This document shows positions 28,891 to 38,745 of a stretch of DNA of 64,000 nt, piece after piece; the stretch's first letter is position 1; every line of letters begins with the position of its first letter. Location: positions 62,001-126,000 of the forward strand of contig JBBRCE010000003.1 of assembly GCA_038205115.1 (NCBI GenBank). The letters run 5' to 3'. The position numbers and the translations under genes were made by a program. The notes under the pieces are model-generated. The model was not told the origin of the DNA, did no database searches, and worked only from the letters and a program-made list of their open reading frames with translations. Source of the DNA: JBBRCE01 sp038205115 (GTDB lineage Bacteria > Planctomycetota > Planctomycetia > Pirellulales > JBBRCE01).

Positions 28891-30420
28891 ATGACGGTTC
28901 GTGGATTGCGATTCATTCACAGCAGCGATTGGCACCTCGAGCGGCCCCTGCTTGGGCTGGCCGAAGTGCCAGAGCATTTGCGCGAAATGCTGCTCGACGC
29001 CGCTTATCGCGCGGCCACGCGAATCTTCGATTTGGCGATTTCCGAAAATGTCGATTTCCTGCTGCTGGCGGGCGACATTCTCAATCCGACCATGGCCGGT
29101 CCGCGAGCACTGGTATTCTTGAGCGAGCAATTCGAACGTTTGGCCGCGCACAAAATTCGCGTGTATTGGGCGATGGGCCCCGCCGAACTCATGGACGACG
29201 CGCTTGCGCATCACAACTGGCCGGCAAACCTGCACCTGTTTACGCACACGCAGGCCGAACAGATCGACCACCAGCGCGACGGCCAGACGGTTGCCCGCGT
29301 GATCGGCCGCGGCTATGCCCCGCACCACGACTTACATCCGGCAGATTTCCATCCGGACCCCAGTAATTTGCCGACCGTTGTGGTTGCTTACGCCGGCCAA
29401 GAACGTCTCATCGGCTGGCCCGTGACGTTGAATATCGCGCCTGAGCCCGGCAGCGTGGCGAGCGGCCGTTTTGTCGATCAGCAAGGCATTTCGCGCATCG
29501 CCCACACCAGCCACGAACTGTCTCACCCGCACGAGAATGGAGTGAGTCACTTCTCGCCTGCGGAACCAGTGGCTGCCGGCACGGCGCTGTCGCGAATCGA
29601 TTATTGGGCGCTCGGCGGCCGACATCGTTGCGATGTGGCCCACGACTACGTCGCAGCCGCAGTGCCCGTCAGCAAGTCGATTGGCTTCCAAAACGCGCTC
29701 GACGCCAAGCCAACCTCAAACCGACGTGCCACCAGCCCCGCGGTCAATCTGCCGCTCGGTCAGGCCGATCAACTGCCGTATCGTTTTTGCGGCACGCCAC
29801 AGGGCCGCGAGCATGACGAAACCGGTCCGCACGGCTGCTTGCTGGCCAGCATCGCCGACGGCGGCCGCCTGCGTTCGCAGTTCTTTCCGACGGACGAACT
29901 ACGCTGGACCGACCTGCCGTGTGCTGCCGGCGAATTCCGTAGCAGCGACGAACTCGAAGTCGCCCTGCGGCAAAAACTGGAAACGCTTCGCATTGAACAG
30001 CGCGGCGTGGCTTCGCTGGTGCGAGTCACGCTCACCGGCAGCGGTCGGCTGATTCAAACGGCGCGGCGTAGCGACTTACTGTCGCAAGTCGCCCACCGAT
30101 TGCGGACACAGTTTGGGCATGGCACGCCTACCATCTGGACGACCGCCATTGAATTGGAATCGCTGCCGCCATCGGCCGAAGCCGCCAAGGAAGATAGCCT
30201 GTTGGGCGACTTTCTGCGGCTGGTACAGCGGCACGAATTGGGCGAAGAAGCGCCGCTTAACTTGGATCACTACGTTTCCGATCGACATCGTCTCAGTGGC
30301 TTGCACGACGCATTGATCGTCGACGATCCGCAACAACTCCGCCGCATCTTGCACGAGGCGGCCCATCTGGGGGCCGAACTGCTCACCGGACATCGGCCCG
30401 AAGAGGAGACCAAGGCATGA
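28891..30420 (+). CDS. SbcD/YhaO-like metallophosphoesterase with degenerate metal site
   Basis: 509 residues, partner of the following YhaN-like ATPase. The N-terminus matches DNA-repair exonucleases: RFIHSSDWHLERPL (Asp 13, His 15) and FLLLAGDIL (Asp 62). The next expected motif GNH(D/E) is replaced by YWAMGPAEL (95-100), so the metal-bridging Asn and catalytic His are missing. The late G-H-x-H pair reads YWALGGRHRC. Four of the usual ligands or catalytic residues are therefore absent or shifted, and nuclease activity is doubtful. The C-terminal half resembles the capping/dimer region of YhaO by position only. ATG 28891 has GGGAGG 7 bases upstream. Its stop overlaps the ATPase start by 4 bp (ATGA), so the two are translated together. 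Confidence 0.85.
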   Translation: MTVRGLRFIHSSDWHLERPLLGLAEVPEHLREMLLDAAYRAATRIFDLAISENVDFLLLAGDILNPTMAGPRALVFLSEQFERLAAHKIRVYWAMGPAELMDDALAHHNWPANLHLFTHTQAEQIDHQRDGQTVARVIGRGYAPHHDLHPADFHPDPSNLPTVVVAYAGQERLIGWPVTLNIAPEPGSVASGRFVDQQGISRIAHTSHELSHPHENGVSHFSPAEPVAAGTALSRIDYWALGGRHRCDVAHDYVAAAVPVSKSIGFQNALDAKPTSNRRATSPAVNLPLGQADQLPYRFCGTPQGREHDETGPHGCLLASIADGGRLRSQFFPTDELRWTDLPCAAGEFRSSDELEVALRQKLETLRIEQRGVASLVRVTLTGSGRLIQTARRSDLLSQVAHRLRTQFGHGTPTIWTTAIELESLPPSAEAAKEDSLLGDFLRLVQRHELGEEAPLNLDHYVSDRHRLSGLHDALIVDDPQQLRRILHEAAHLGAELLTGHRPEEETKA

Positions 30421-33400
30421 AAATCACCGATCTGGAAATTGAAGGCTTTGGCGTTTGGAGTTCGCTGGCGATCCGCGAGCTGTCGCCGCAGTTGAACGTG
30501 TTTTACGGCCCGAACGAGGCCGGCAAAACCACGCTCATGCAATTCACGCGGGCCATGTGCTACGGATTTTCGCCCGGCCGACGTCAACGTTATCTGCCGC
30601 CGGTACACGGCGGCATCGCTGGCGGCTCGATGTGGGTTGATACGCCCGACGGCCGCATCCAAATTGTTCGTCACGACGCCATCGGCCATCCGCTGGGCCG
30701 CGTGAATATCAGCGGCGCGCGACAGGCCAGCGATGGCGATTCGGCCGACCAGTGGCATGGCCAATCCGTGCTGCGAATGCTGCTCGGCGAACTCGACGAG
30801 CCAACCTTCACCAACGTGTTCGCAATCGGCCTGCGCGAAATTCAAGAGCTTGGCACGCTTTCCGACGGCAATGCCGCGAGGTTGCTGTACGAAATCAGCT
30901 CCGGCGTCGATCGCGTTTCGCTTGGCGAGGTCATGCGCGAACTGGAAACTTCGCGAGAACGCTTACTTTCGCACACCGACGACAAGCCTTCGCAAATTGC
31001 CGATCTGTACGCCACCCGCGCCAAACTGCGTAGCGAGATCGAAGAACTCGGAGCGGCCGGGCGACGGTTCTCACGGCTGGGCGGTCAGCGCGACCAACAC
31101 CATCGCGAAATCGCGCGACTGGAAACCGAAATCGCGCATCTCGAAGGCCGTTTGCAAACGCACGATCTGGCGCTGGCCGTGGCCGATAAATGGACGCGAC
31201 GCCAAGAGCTCGATCGCCAATTGCTCGGCGGCGGACCGCTCGGCGAGGCCTCGCCGCATTTGCTGGCCCGGCTCGATGCGCTGGTGGAAACGTCCGAACG
31301 CCACACCCGCGCCCGCTTAAAAGCGAAGCGTCGAGCGCTCAAGATTCGCAAAGAGCTTGCCGGCCACACGCTGCCGGAGCACTTTGTACGCCATGCCGGT
31401 CGCATTCAGTCAATTGGTGACGTCGAAACGCATTTGCACGCGCACGAAAGCAAGATCGCCCAGGCCCAGCACGAAATCGCCGATCTCGAACGTCGCCTGT
31501 CGCACGAAAAACAACAACTGGGTCTGCCGGCCGACGCTTCGCACGAGAAGCTGCAGAAGTTCGCGACGCGCGGACTTGCCGAACTCAAAACCGCCGCGCG
31601 CGGTTTGATTAAAGCGCGTCGCGGTCGTCTGGAGCGCGTGCAATTGCCGGCGATGGCCATGCAGCCGGCAATGCAACAATATGTTCCGGCCAGCGTGCCG
31701 GTTCAACCGCAGGCCAAGGTGCCCGCCGCTTCGCCCAACAAAGATCGTCGCGAAGTCAACGCGTTGCGCGGCAGCGGACCGCGCGTCGATCTGGCGATGG
31801 CCATCGAAGCCAAAGGCCTATTGGTTTCGCAGCTTCGCCGACGGATTCAAATGGAAGATCGGTTAACCCAACTCGGCCGTCATCAGGCTGAGTTAGACGG
31901 CGAAAGTCGCGACCATCTGCAAGAACAATTGCTGCCGCCTTGGGGATATTACGGACTGGGCGGAATTTTTGTAGTCGGCGTGGTGATGGTGCTCGGCGGA
32001 CTGTTTTTGCCGGCCACCGTCACCGGTTCGATGGCTTGGTTTTTGATCGTGCTCGGCTGCTGCCTGGGCGGTGCCGCGCTGCTGGCCAAAATGTTTTTCG
32101 AGCACGAAGCGCAGCAGAAATTCGATTACTGCCAAAAGCAACTTTCGGTGCTCAAAGGACAAATGCGTCAGGCTGCCGACGAGCGCGACGCGCTGGATAA
32201 GGATTTGCCCAAGGGTGGTGGCCCGCTCGATATTCGCTTGCAATCGGCCGAGGCGGAACTGGCCAAGCTCGAGGAGCGACTGTCCGAACATCCCGAAGAA
32301 TTGCACACGATGCAGCGCGAGGTCGAAGCCTCGCAGCCCAGCGCCGCGCCATTGCCGATGATCATGCAACCTATGGCAATGCCGATGGTTCAGCCGCTGA
32401 TGCACGGCACGCGGCGCCGTCGTTCCAAGTCCGAGATGCAACGCGCCAAAAAGAACTGGCAAACCGCGCTGCGTGACGCCGGATTATCCGAGGACTTTTC
32501 GCCGAAACGGGTGCGGCAACTGGCGCAGCAGCGCGACGAAGCCTTGGAACTGGCGCGGCAAATCGATCGTCGTCGCGAGGTGCTGGAACAATATCGCCGC
32601 GATCATGCCGGCGTGCATGGTCGCATCACTCAGTTGCTTGCCGATCTGGAACTCGCGCCGAGCGGCAAACATCACAGCGACCATTTGCGGCAACTGCATC
32701 AGGCGCTCGCCGAACATACGGGCCGAGTGGATCGTCGCGGCAAACTTGCGCGAATGCATCGCCGGCATCGTCGGCTATATCTCAAACATGCGGCTCGGCT
32801 CCGCAAAGTGCTGGCCGCACGCCGCCGCTTGCTTGTGCAGGCCGGCGTCGAAACCGAAGACGAATTGCGGCAGCAAGCCACGCATCGTCAGCAATTGCTG
32901 CGATTGACGCACCAGCGCGACACGCTGGTCGCCGAGATCGGCGCGCTAGTTTCGCCCAGCAGTCACGACGCGGTCGTTGGGCTGCTGAGCGGCAATCCGG
33001 GCAACAAATTGATGGAGCAGCGATATCAAATTGCTAGCGACGTCGACGGGCATCGCCGCAATCTGAACGTGCTACTCGAACTGCGCGGCGAACTATCGCA
33101 GCAGATCAAAGGCGTGTCGGGCGACCGACGGTTGGGCGATCGACATCTCGAATTGGCTGCGGTCGAAAACCGCCTGCGGCAGGCCGTGCATCGCTGGCAA
33201 GTCTTGGCCACCACCAGCGGATTGCTCGATCAGATTCGCGACGATTACCAGCGCCGCCATCAGCCGGAGACACTCAAAGAGGCCTCGTCGTATTTGTCTC
33301 GCTTGACGCAGGGGCATTACCACCGGGTTTGGGCGCCCGTCGATGAACGCGTGCTCCGAGTGGACGACGCACAAGGCAACACGCTGCCGGTGGAAGTGCT

Positions 33401-34691
33401 CAGCCGCGGCACACGCGAGCAGTTGTTTCTGAGCTTGCGGTTGGCGCTGGTGTCGGCCTTCCAGCGTCGAGGTATCTCGTTGCCGCTGGTTCTGGACGAC
33501 GTGCTGGTGAACTTCGATGCCAACCGCGCACGGGCAGCTGCCGAGGTGTTGTCCGATTACGCAGCCGCTGGCCACCAACTGCTGGTGTTCACCTGCCACG
33601 AACACGTGATGGAGATGTTCGGCACGTTGGATGCACAGGTTCGCCGGTTGCCAGAAAATGGCCGAACAGGGCAGATCATCACTGTGGAAGAACGCAGCGC
33701 TGGCGTGAAGAAGCCGCAGCGCGGCAAGAAGAAGCCGCAGCCCATCGTCGAAGAACTGGCTGCCGAACCGATTGCCGCGCATCCGCCCGTTCAAACGCCG
33801 CGACGACTGCTGGACGAACAGCCCGTGCCGCATGTGATTCCGCTTCCGCCGGGTGATCACATTCCGGTGCGTGCGCCGCGCCGCGTTAAAAACGAGCAGG
33901 CATTGCCGCAAATTTCGCCAGTCTGGCTGTACGAAGGCACGCCGGTCCGCGTGCCACGTCGCCGCCGCAACGAACGCGGGCTATCGCTTGTCCGCCCGGT
34001 ATGGCACGACGATTTTACGCCGGTGGCTGTCGTGCGGCGCAGTTCGCTGGAGCGGCCATTGCCAACCATTCGTCCGCTGTGGGCCGAAAATCATCCGCCG
34101 GTGCGCGTCCCGCGTCGGCTGCGGGCGGAGCGTGCGCTGCCGCGCATCTTGCCAATCAGTGGCGGACGATTCACGCCGGTACGTTCGCCGCGGCGCGCCA
34201 TCAACGAGCGCCCAGTCGCCAGCATTTCGCCGGTTTGGCAATCGTACACGCCACCGGTGCGCGTCCCAAAGCCGAGCGTCGTGGTCGTGGAAAAGTTCAT
34301 GCCGGCAATTGTCGATTCGCCGGTTGCGAGGTTTGTGCCGCCGGTGCATGTTCCGCGCTCGCGCGTGCTCTACACACCGGCGGTCGAAGCGCCGCGTGTC
34401 TTGGCCGACGCCGCCACGCCGGTTCGCGCGCCCAAGTTCTTGGCGGCGGCCAACCGCGCGCCGAAAGTCGTGGAGATGCAGCGCATCAATTGGTCGGCAG
34501 AAGAATTCGATGGCGAATTGTCCGACCGCGTGGTTCGCAACGGCGCGGTTGAAGTGCTGCCCGCCGCAGTTAGCTATCAGGAAGTCTCGCAAACCGTCGC
34601 CAGTCACAGCAACGGCAACCGCTACAGCGGGCATGCGGCGAATGTCGATGCCGTGCTAAAACTGGATGACGCGGATTTCGATCGCGGTTAA
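30417..34691 (+). CDS. YhaN/SbcC-like AAA ATPase with membrane hairpin and 26-residue repeat tail
   Basis: 1424 residues. Walker A GPNEAGKTT is at 31-39, inside the family N-terminus (MKITDLEIEGFGVWSSLAI; LNVFYGPNEAGKTT). Long coiled-coil arms (about 190-480 and 565-930) are interrupted by two membrane segments at about 512-562 (YGLGGIFVVGVVMVLGGLF; AWFLIVLGCCLGGAALLA), as in B. subtilis YhaN. The C-terminal ATPase half has VLSRGTREQLFLSLRLAL (signature, ~995) and LVLDDVLVNFD (Walker B, ~1022). Residues 1124-1279 are six consecutive 26-residue repeats (PVRxPRRxxxERxLPxIxPVW), then weaker copies to ~1350 and an Asn/Asp-rich end. This ~335-residue tail is not part of the known family. Such pairs act on DNA ends; here a membrane-tied role is inferred. 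Confidence 0.92.
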   Translation: MKITDLEIEGFGVWSSLAIRELSPQLNVFYGPNEAGKTTLMQFTRAMCYGFSPGRRQRYLPPVHGGIAGGSMWVDTPDGRIQIVRHDAIGHPLGRVNISGARQASDGDSADQWHGQSVLRMLLGELDEPTFTNVFAIGLREIQELGTLSDGNAARLLYEISSGVDRVSLGEVMRELETSRERLLSHTDDKPSQIADLYATRAKLRSEIEELGAAGRRFSRLGGQRDQHHREIARLETEIAHLEGRLQTHDLALAVADKWTRRQELDRQLLGGGPLGEASPHLLARLDALVETSERHTRARLKAKRRALKIRKELAGHTLPEHFVRHAGRIQSIGDVETHLHAHESKIAQAQHEIADLERRLSHEKQQLGLPADASHEKLQKFATRGLAELKTAARGLIKARRGRLERVQLPAMAMQPAMQQYVPASVPVQPQAKVPAASPNKDRREVNALRGSGPRVDLAMAIEAKGLLVSQLRRRIQMEDRLTQLGRHQAELDGESRDHLQEQLLPPWGYYGLGGIFVVGVVMVLGGLFLPATVTGSMAWFLIVLGCCLGGAALLAKMFFEHEAQQKFDYCQKQLSVLKGQMRQAADERDALDKDLPKGGGPLDIRLQSAEAELAKLEERLSEHPEELHTMQREVEASQPSAAPLPMIMQPMAMPMVQPLMHGTRRRRSKSEMQRAKKNWQTALRDAGLSEDFSPKRVRQLAQQRDEALELARQIDRRREVLEQYRRDHAGVHGRITQLLADLELAPSGKHHSDHLRQLHQALAEHTGRVDRRGKLARMHRRHRRLYLKHAARLRKVLAARRRLLVQAGVETEDELRQQATHRQQLLRLTHQRDTLVAEIGALVSPSSHDAVVGLLSGNPGNKLMEQRYQIASDVDGHRRNLNVLLELRGELSQQIKGVSGDRRLGDRHLELAAVENRLRQAVHRWQVLATTSGLLDQIRDDYQRRHQPETLKEASSYLSRLTQGHYHRVWAPVDERVLRVDDAQGNTLPVEVLSRGTREQLFLSLRLALVSAFQRRGISLPLVLDDVLVNFDANRARAAAEVLSDYAAAGHQLLVFTCHEHVMEMFGTLDAQVRRLPENGRTGQIITVEERSAGVKKPQRGKKKPQPIVEELAAEPIAAHPPVQTPRRLLDEQPVPHVIPLPPGDHIPVRAPRRVKNEQALPQISPVWLYEGTPVRVPRRRRNERGLSLVRPVWHDDFTPVAVVRRSSLERPLPTIRPLWAENHPPVRVPRRLRAERALPRILPISGGRFTPVRSPRRAINERPVASISPVWQSYTPPVRVPKPSVVVVEKFMPAIVDSPVARFVPPVHVPRSRVLYTPAVEAPRVLADAATPVRAPKFLAAANRAPKVVEMQRINWSAEEFDGELSDRVVRNGAVEVLPAAVSYQEVSQTVASHSNGNRYSGHAANVDAVLKLDDADFDRG
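33786..34253 (+). repeat. six 78-bp coding repeats (26 aa each)
   Basis: Six in-phase units of exactly 78 bp with starts at 33786, 33864, 33942, 34020, 34098 and 34176. Their protein starts are PVQTPRR, PVRAPRR, PVRVPRR, PVAVVRR, PVRVPRR and PVRSPRR. The DNA copies have diverged while the protein period and the PVxxPRR / ER / PVW positions are kept, which suggests selection on the peptide. Confidence 0.9.
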
Positions 34692-34737
34692 AATGCGATC
34701 GGCATCGATTGGCGTTATGACGTAAGCGGCATGTAAT

Positions 34738-35615
34738 ATGATGCAACGGCAAGAATCCTCCGACAATCCGCACTCGGCGCAGCAGACTCCAAGACAGCGC
34801 CGGTTGCCAAGCGCCGCCGATATCAATTCGGCTTACGTTCCCTGTTTGCGCTGACCTTTATCTGCGCACTCGTTGCCGGAAAACTCGGAAGCTGGTACCA
34901 GATTGTCGTTGCGGAATCCGAGTCGCAGGCTTGGTTTTCTAAACAACAATGCGAGTTCGGTGCGATTGCCTATCCAGAGGACGACAACGGTCAGCATATC
35001 GCGGCTGTCATTTGGCTTGCATCGCCTCCGGTGCCGTTGTGGTTTACCCGCTTGATTGGACGCCGCGGTTTCCAATGGACGCATAGAGTGGGCTGCACAA
35101 ATCAATCCTGGAAATTTCTTAACGACCATCGAATCCTCAATGTTAAACCTGACGATGCCATTCTCACCGAATACGCGCTGAATGCTTCGAAAATGAAATG
35201 TATCGTATCGATCGATTTGCCGATCAATGCGTTGATCAATCCAGATGTCCGAAACTGGTTGCCGAAGAACGTCAATCTTCGTTACCTAAACATTCTTGGT
35301 ACTAATCACCCAGACTTGAGCACACTCACTCCGCTTAGCCAAAGTCATCCACCGCCAACTGATCGTTTCGCGGATTTGCACTTGGAGGAATTGCTTCCGA
35401 AGGGATGTAAGATCAGACTGTCGCTCGTGCGAGTTTCAATCTCCACAGACGACGCAAAGTTTTTGCATAGCTGCGAGCAAATCGAATTGATCGCCCCGCA
35501 TATTGTTTCGGTTCTTCGTCGCGACTATCCGCTGCTCGCCAAGCCTGGGAGTGCACTTGAAAACATGTCGTTTGACAATGCCGTGAAAAACCAATTGGTG
35601 ATCGAAATACCTTAG
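34738..35615 (+). pseudogene. membrane-anchored hypothetical protein, probable frameshift near the 5' end
   Basis: The frame ending at 35615 is open back to 34737 and encodes a planctomycete-type N-terminal anchor, KRRYQFGLRSLFALTFICALVAGK, at about 34809-34880. That frame has no ATG, GTG or TTG before the anchor. An ATG pair at 34738/34741 opens a different frame (MMQRQESSDNPHSAQQTPRQ...), which stops about 35 codons later. A one-base indel between 34741 and about 34808 would join them into a ~290-residue protein. After the anchor come WLASPPVPLWFTRLIGRRGF and a region resembling the degenerate leucine-rich proteins common in planctomycetes (LRYLNILGTNHPDLSTLTPL). Alternatives are a sequencing error, or a real GTG start at 35031 giving a 194-residue soluble fragment. 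No function known. Confidence 0.6.
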
Positions 35616-35673
35616 TAGAGCATTGGCATTCCGCAACCCTAGCGCCGGAGCTGATACGGCGGGAACGACTGCG

Positions 35674-37191
35674 TCAAATTCCGTACAGCGGCCCAAGCTT
35701 GCCACGCAAGTATTTCATCAGTGGCTCGGCCGAAAGCGGCTGCCCGGTCACTCGCTGCACCAGTTCGCTGGCCGTGTAGCATTGGCCGGGCTGATGAATG
35801 TTTTTGCCGAGCCAGTGCCGTAGTGGTTCGAACTCGCCGCGGGCAAACTGCGGTTCGAGTTCGCCCAACTCTTGATTGGCCTTGGCAAAGAACTGCGCCG
35901 CGTACAAATTGCCCAGCGCGTACGTGGCAAAGTAGCCTACCAGTCCGGCGCTCCAGTGAATGTCTTGCAGTACGCCTTCGGCATCGCTGGGCGGCGTGAT
36001 GCCCAGGTAGTGCCGATATTTTTCGTTCCAGGCGGCTGGCAGATCGGCCACTTGCAAATCGTCTTCGACCAGGGCTTTTTCGAGTTCGAAGCGGAGCAGA
36101 ATGTGCAGATTATAGGTGGCTTCGTCGGCTTCCACGCGAATTAGCGAAGGCCGCACGTCGTTGATGGCAAAGTAAAAGCGATCCAGCGAAACATCTGCCA
36201 GCGCTGCCGGAAACGCGGCCTGCGCGGCGGGATAACAGTGCTGCCAAAACGCACGACTGCGGCCCACCAGGTTTTCCCACATCCGCGATTGCGACTCGTG
36301 GATTCCCAGCGAAACGGCTTCGCCGGGCGGCAGGCCATACCAATCAGATCGCAAACCTTGGTCATAAATTCCGTGCCCCGCTTCGTGCAGAATGCCAAAA
36401 AACGCGCCAGGAAAGTGATGCTCGTCGTAGCGGGTGGTGATGCGGCAATCGCTTGGCCCCATGCCCGAGCAAAAGGGATGATGCGTCACATCGAGCCGGC
36501 CGCGGTCGAAGTTGAAACCAATTTTTGCAGCCGCCTGCGTGCCAAACTTGCGCTGCGCTTCCACCGGATAACTGCGCGCGAGAATCTCGATCTCCGCTTG
36601 GCGGCCGCTGTTGCGAATGGCGGAAACCAGCGGCACCAGTTGATCGCGTAGTCCGGCCAGCGCTTGCGCAACATTGGCCGTGCTCTCGCCCGGCTCGAAG
36701 TCGTCCAAGAGCGCGTCGTACGCGCAGTGCGTGTAGCCAATCGCCTGGGCTTGTTCGCGCTTCAAGGCAAACGTGCGTTCCAGCAGCGGCCGGAAGTGTG
36801 CAAAATCGTTATTCGCGCGGGCTTCGACCCAAGCTTGCTGCCCCAGCACGGCGGTTCGCGCCAGTTCTTCGACCAGCCGCTGCGGTAGTTTGGTTTTCTT
36901 TTCGTATTGCCGCTTCAACTGACGTACGACGGTGGCGGCGTCGCTGTGCGGATCGCCGGCAACCGTGCCACTGCTGGCGATTTCGGCCAGCCAGTCGCCA
37001 ATTCGCGGATCGGTTTGCTGGCGATGAATCAGGCCGGTGAGATGCGTAATTTGATCGGCCCGATACTCGCCGGCGGCTGGCGGCATCAAAGTGCGCTCGT
37101 CCCATTCCAGCAGAGCTTCAATCGAGGTCAATAGCGCGGTCTGCCGGGCATGTTCGCAAAGTTGATCGTAGGCGGGCATCGGTGCGGCCAT
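35674..37191 (-). CDS. M32 metallocarboxypeptidase (carboxypeptidase Taq family)
   Basis: A 505-residue cytoplasmic zinc carboxypeptidase that removes C-terminal residues from peptides. It has the N-terminal helical part with ALLEWDERTLMPPAAGEYRA, then HPFCSGMGPSDCRITTRY, the zinc motif HEAGH (His ~269, Glu ~270, His ~273) in ILHEAGHGIYDQGL, the third ligand region LGIHESQSRMWEN, IRVEADEATYNLHI and YFATYALGNLYAAQFF. Length and motif order fit the family. The ATG at 37191 is chosen; the longer frame adds about 45 unconserved residues, and Met 37179 is possible. No clear SD. Stands alone. Confidence 0.96.
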   Translation of the reverse strand: MAAPMPAYDQLCEHARQTALLTSIEALLEWDERTLMPPAAGEYRADQITHLTGLIHRQQTDPRIGDWLAEIASSGTVAGDPHSDAATVVRQLKRQYEKKTKLPQRLVEELARTAVLGQQAWVEARANNDFAHFRPLLERTFALKREQAQAIGYTHCAYDALLDDFEPGESTANVAQALAGLRDQLVPLVSAIRNSGRQAEIEILARSYPVEAQRKFGTQAAAKIGFNFDRGRLDVTHHPFCSGMGPSDCRITTRYDEHHFPGAFFGILHEAGHGIYDQGLRSDWYGLPPGEAVSLGIHESQSRMWENLVGRSRAFWQHCYPAAQAAFPAALADVSLDRFYFAINDVRPSLIRVEADEATYNLHILLRFELEKALVEDDLQVADLPAAWNEKYRHYLGITPPSDAEGVLQDIHWSAGLVGYFATYALGNLYAAQFFAKANQELGELEPQFARGEFEPLRHWLGKNIHQPGQCYTASELVQRVTGQPLSAEPLMKYLRGKLGPLYGI

Positions 37192-37864
37192 CTTTGTACT
37201 GGATTTGAAGCGGTGATTCGTAGGCAGCGGTGAATTTAGCACAGGCGCTGCCGCTGCGCAAGCGACCGTCTTTGCCAACGAAGCGCAGAACGCCGGTGCT
37301 GGCAGGGCGCGCTGGCGTAGCGGCAATCCACCGTTCTTGCTGGGCCGATGCGCACCAGCGTCGGTCCGCCAAATTTTGCAACTCGGCCGATTTTGCCGGC
37401 CGCTGGCTCACGGATCGGCATTATTTTCCGGTTTTTTTCCCAGGCGAATGGCCCCGGTTTTGGCGTCCGACTGCTGGGCCGAACGCGGCTTTTCGTTTGC
37501 CCGCAATAACTTACGACGGCCAGTCCATTCGACCGCGTCACAACCGCGTCGTTCGGCAAAATCCAAAAAAAGCTCCCCTTCGATACAACCGGCAACCGAC
37601 ATTTATAGTCAGGCGAATTGCTGTTGGTTGTCCGCACTTTGCAACGATTGGCGTCTGGCGTAATGGGCAGACGGAACGTGCAAAGTGCCGGCGGCCAATC
37701 GTGGTCCGTATGATGATTTGCCATTCACGATTCACCATCAGGGCGTGCGGTCGGACATGATGTCTGCCGTCGCCGCTAGGAAATTTCCGTGCAGTTCCGA
37801 CTGCCGAATTTCTTGGTCACCAAGTGGATCAAAACGGGTTGACTTCCAACGAGGAGGGGGAAAC
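37192..37864. other. 673-bp divergent gap
   Basis: Between the carboxypeptidase (minus) and the BON-domain gene (plus). Only short frames of no family resemblance occur. It must hold promoters for both genes; I could not fix them. No tRNA-like fold or strong hairpin was seen. Confidence 0.4.
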
Positions 37865-38677
37865 ATGCGACGTTTGTTTTTCGGTTTGGCGATCGGACTG
37901 GCCGCCATGTCGCCGACGCTCGGGTTTGCCGGCGATAAGGAAATCGCCGCGCAAATCGCCAGCAATCTCAAGACCAGTGGCCAAATGCACGGCTACAAAA
38001 TTGGCGTGAAGGTCAACGGTTCGACCGCCGAACTCGGTGGCGAAGTCCGCGATCAACAACAAATGGCCAACGCCGTTTACCTGGCGAAAAGCACGCCGGG
38101 CGTCGAAAACGTCATCAATCATCTGGCGATCGTGCCGGGCACCGACGAAGACTCGCCGGTGAGCAAGTTGCGCAACCCGCAATCCTTTCGCTCGCAGCCC
38201 GTTCAGCAAACGGAATACGCTCAAAACAATAACATGGTCAGCGTGGCCGCAAACGGCCAAGTCGCTCCGAATACCATCGCCGCGCCCACCGCTCGGCCAA
38301 TTGGCGCCCAGCCAGTATCGATGCAAGCTCCGTACTGCGGTCCCGGCGGAATGAATGCCGTCGGCCCCGGAACGCAACCCATGCCGATGTACGCACCAGG
38401 CGTGGGCGGCGGAGTGGCTGCCGCCACGTACGATCATCCGAACATGCCGAACTACGCCTGGCCGAGCTACGCGGCATCTCCCAACTACGCTGCCATCACG
38501 TATCCCCGCCAATATTCGCCGACCGCCTGGCCGTATATCGGACCATTCTATCCGTATCCGCAAGTTCCGCTGGGCTGGCGTAAGGTCAGCCTGGAATGGG
38601 AAGACGGTTGGTGGTTCTTGGACTTCTGCGACGATCACAAGCCGAACTGCCATCACTGTGGTTGCGGTTGCCGCTAG
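37865..38677 (+). CDS. exported BON-domain protein with Cys/His-rich C-terminus
   Basis: 270 residues. The signal peptide (MRRLFFGLAIGLAAMSPTLGFAGD) is followed by one BON domain at about 24-95 (DKEIAAQIASNLKTSG; YKIGVKVNGSTAELGGEVRD; AVYLAKSTPGVENVINHLAI). BON domains occur in periplasmic and outer-membrane-linked proteins and are thought to bind phospholipid. The rest is Pro/Tyr/Met-rich (GMNAVGPGTQPMPMYAPG; YPRQYSPTAWPYIGPFYPYP), ending in CDDHKPNCHHCGCGCR with five Cys and three His, which looks metal-binding or disulphide-linked. ATG 37865 has AGGAGGGGG 4-5 bases upstream. A terminator follows at 38704. First of three exported proteins in a row. Confidence 0.85.
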   Translation: MRRLFFGLAIGLAAMSPTLGFAGDKEIAAQIASNLKTSGQMHGYKIGVKVNGSTAELGGEVRDQQQMANAVYLAKSTPGVENVINHLAIVPGTDEDSPVSKLRNPQSFRSQPVQQTEYAQNNNMVSVAANGQVAPNTIAAPTARPIGAQPVSMQAPYCGPGGMNAVGPGTQPMPMYAPGVGGGVAAATYDHPNMPNYAWPSYAASPNYAAITYPRQYSPTAWPYIGPFYPYPQVPLGWRKVSLEWEDGWWFLDFCDDHKPNCHHCGCGCR

Positions 38678-38703
38678 TTAAAAAAACGGATGGATCAAAT
38701 TCG

Positions 38704-38745
38704 GCCCTCGCTGGATCGCTCGACCGATCCAGCGGGGGCTTTTTT
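38704..38745 (+). terminator. intrinsic terminator after the BON-domain gene
   Basis: The stem pairs 38704-38717 with 38726-38739 (core CGCTGGATC / GATCCAGCG, extended by CCC/GGG), with an 8-base loop and TTTTTT directly after. Confidence 0.95.
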
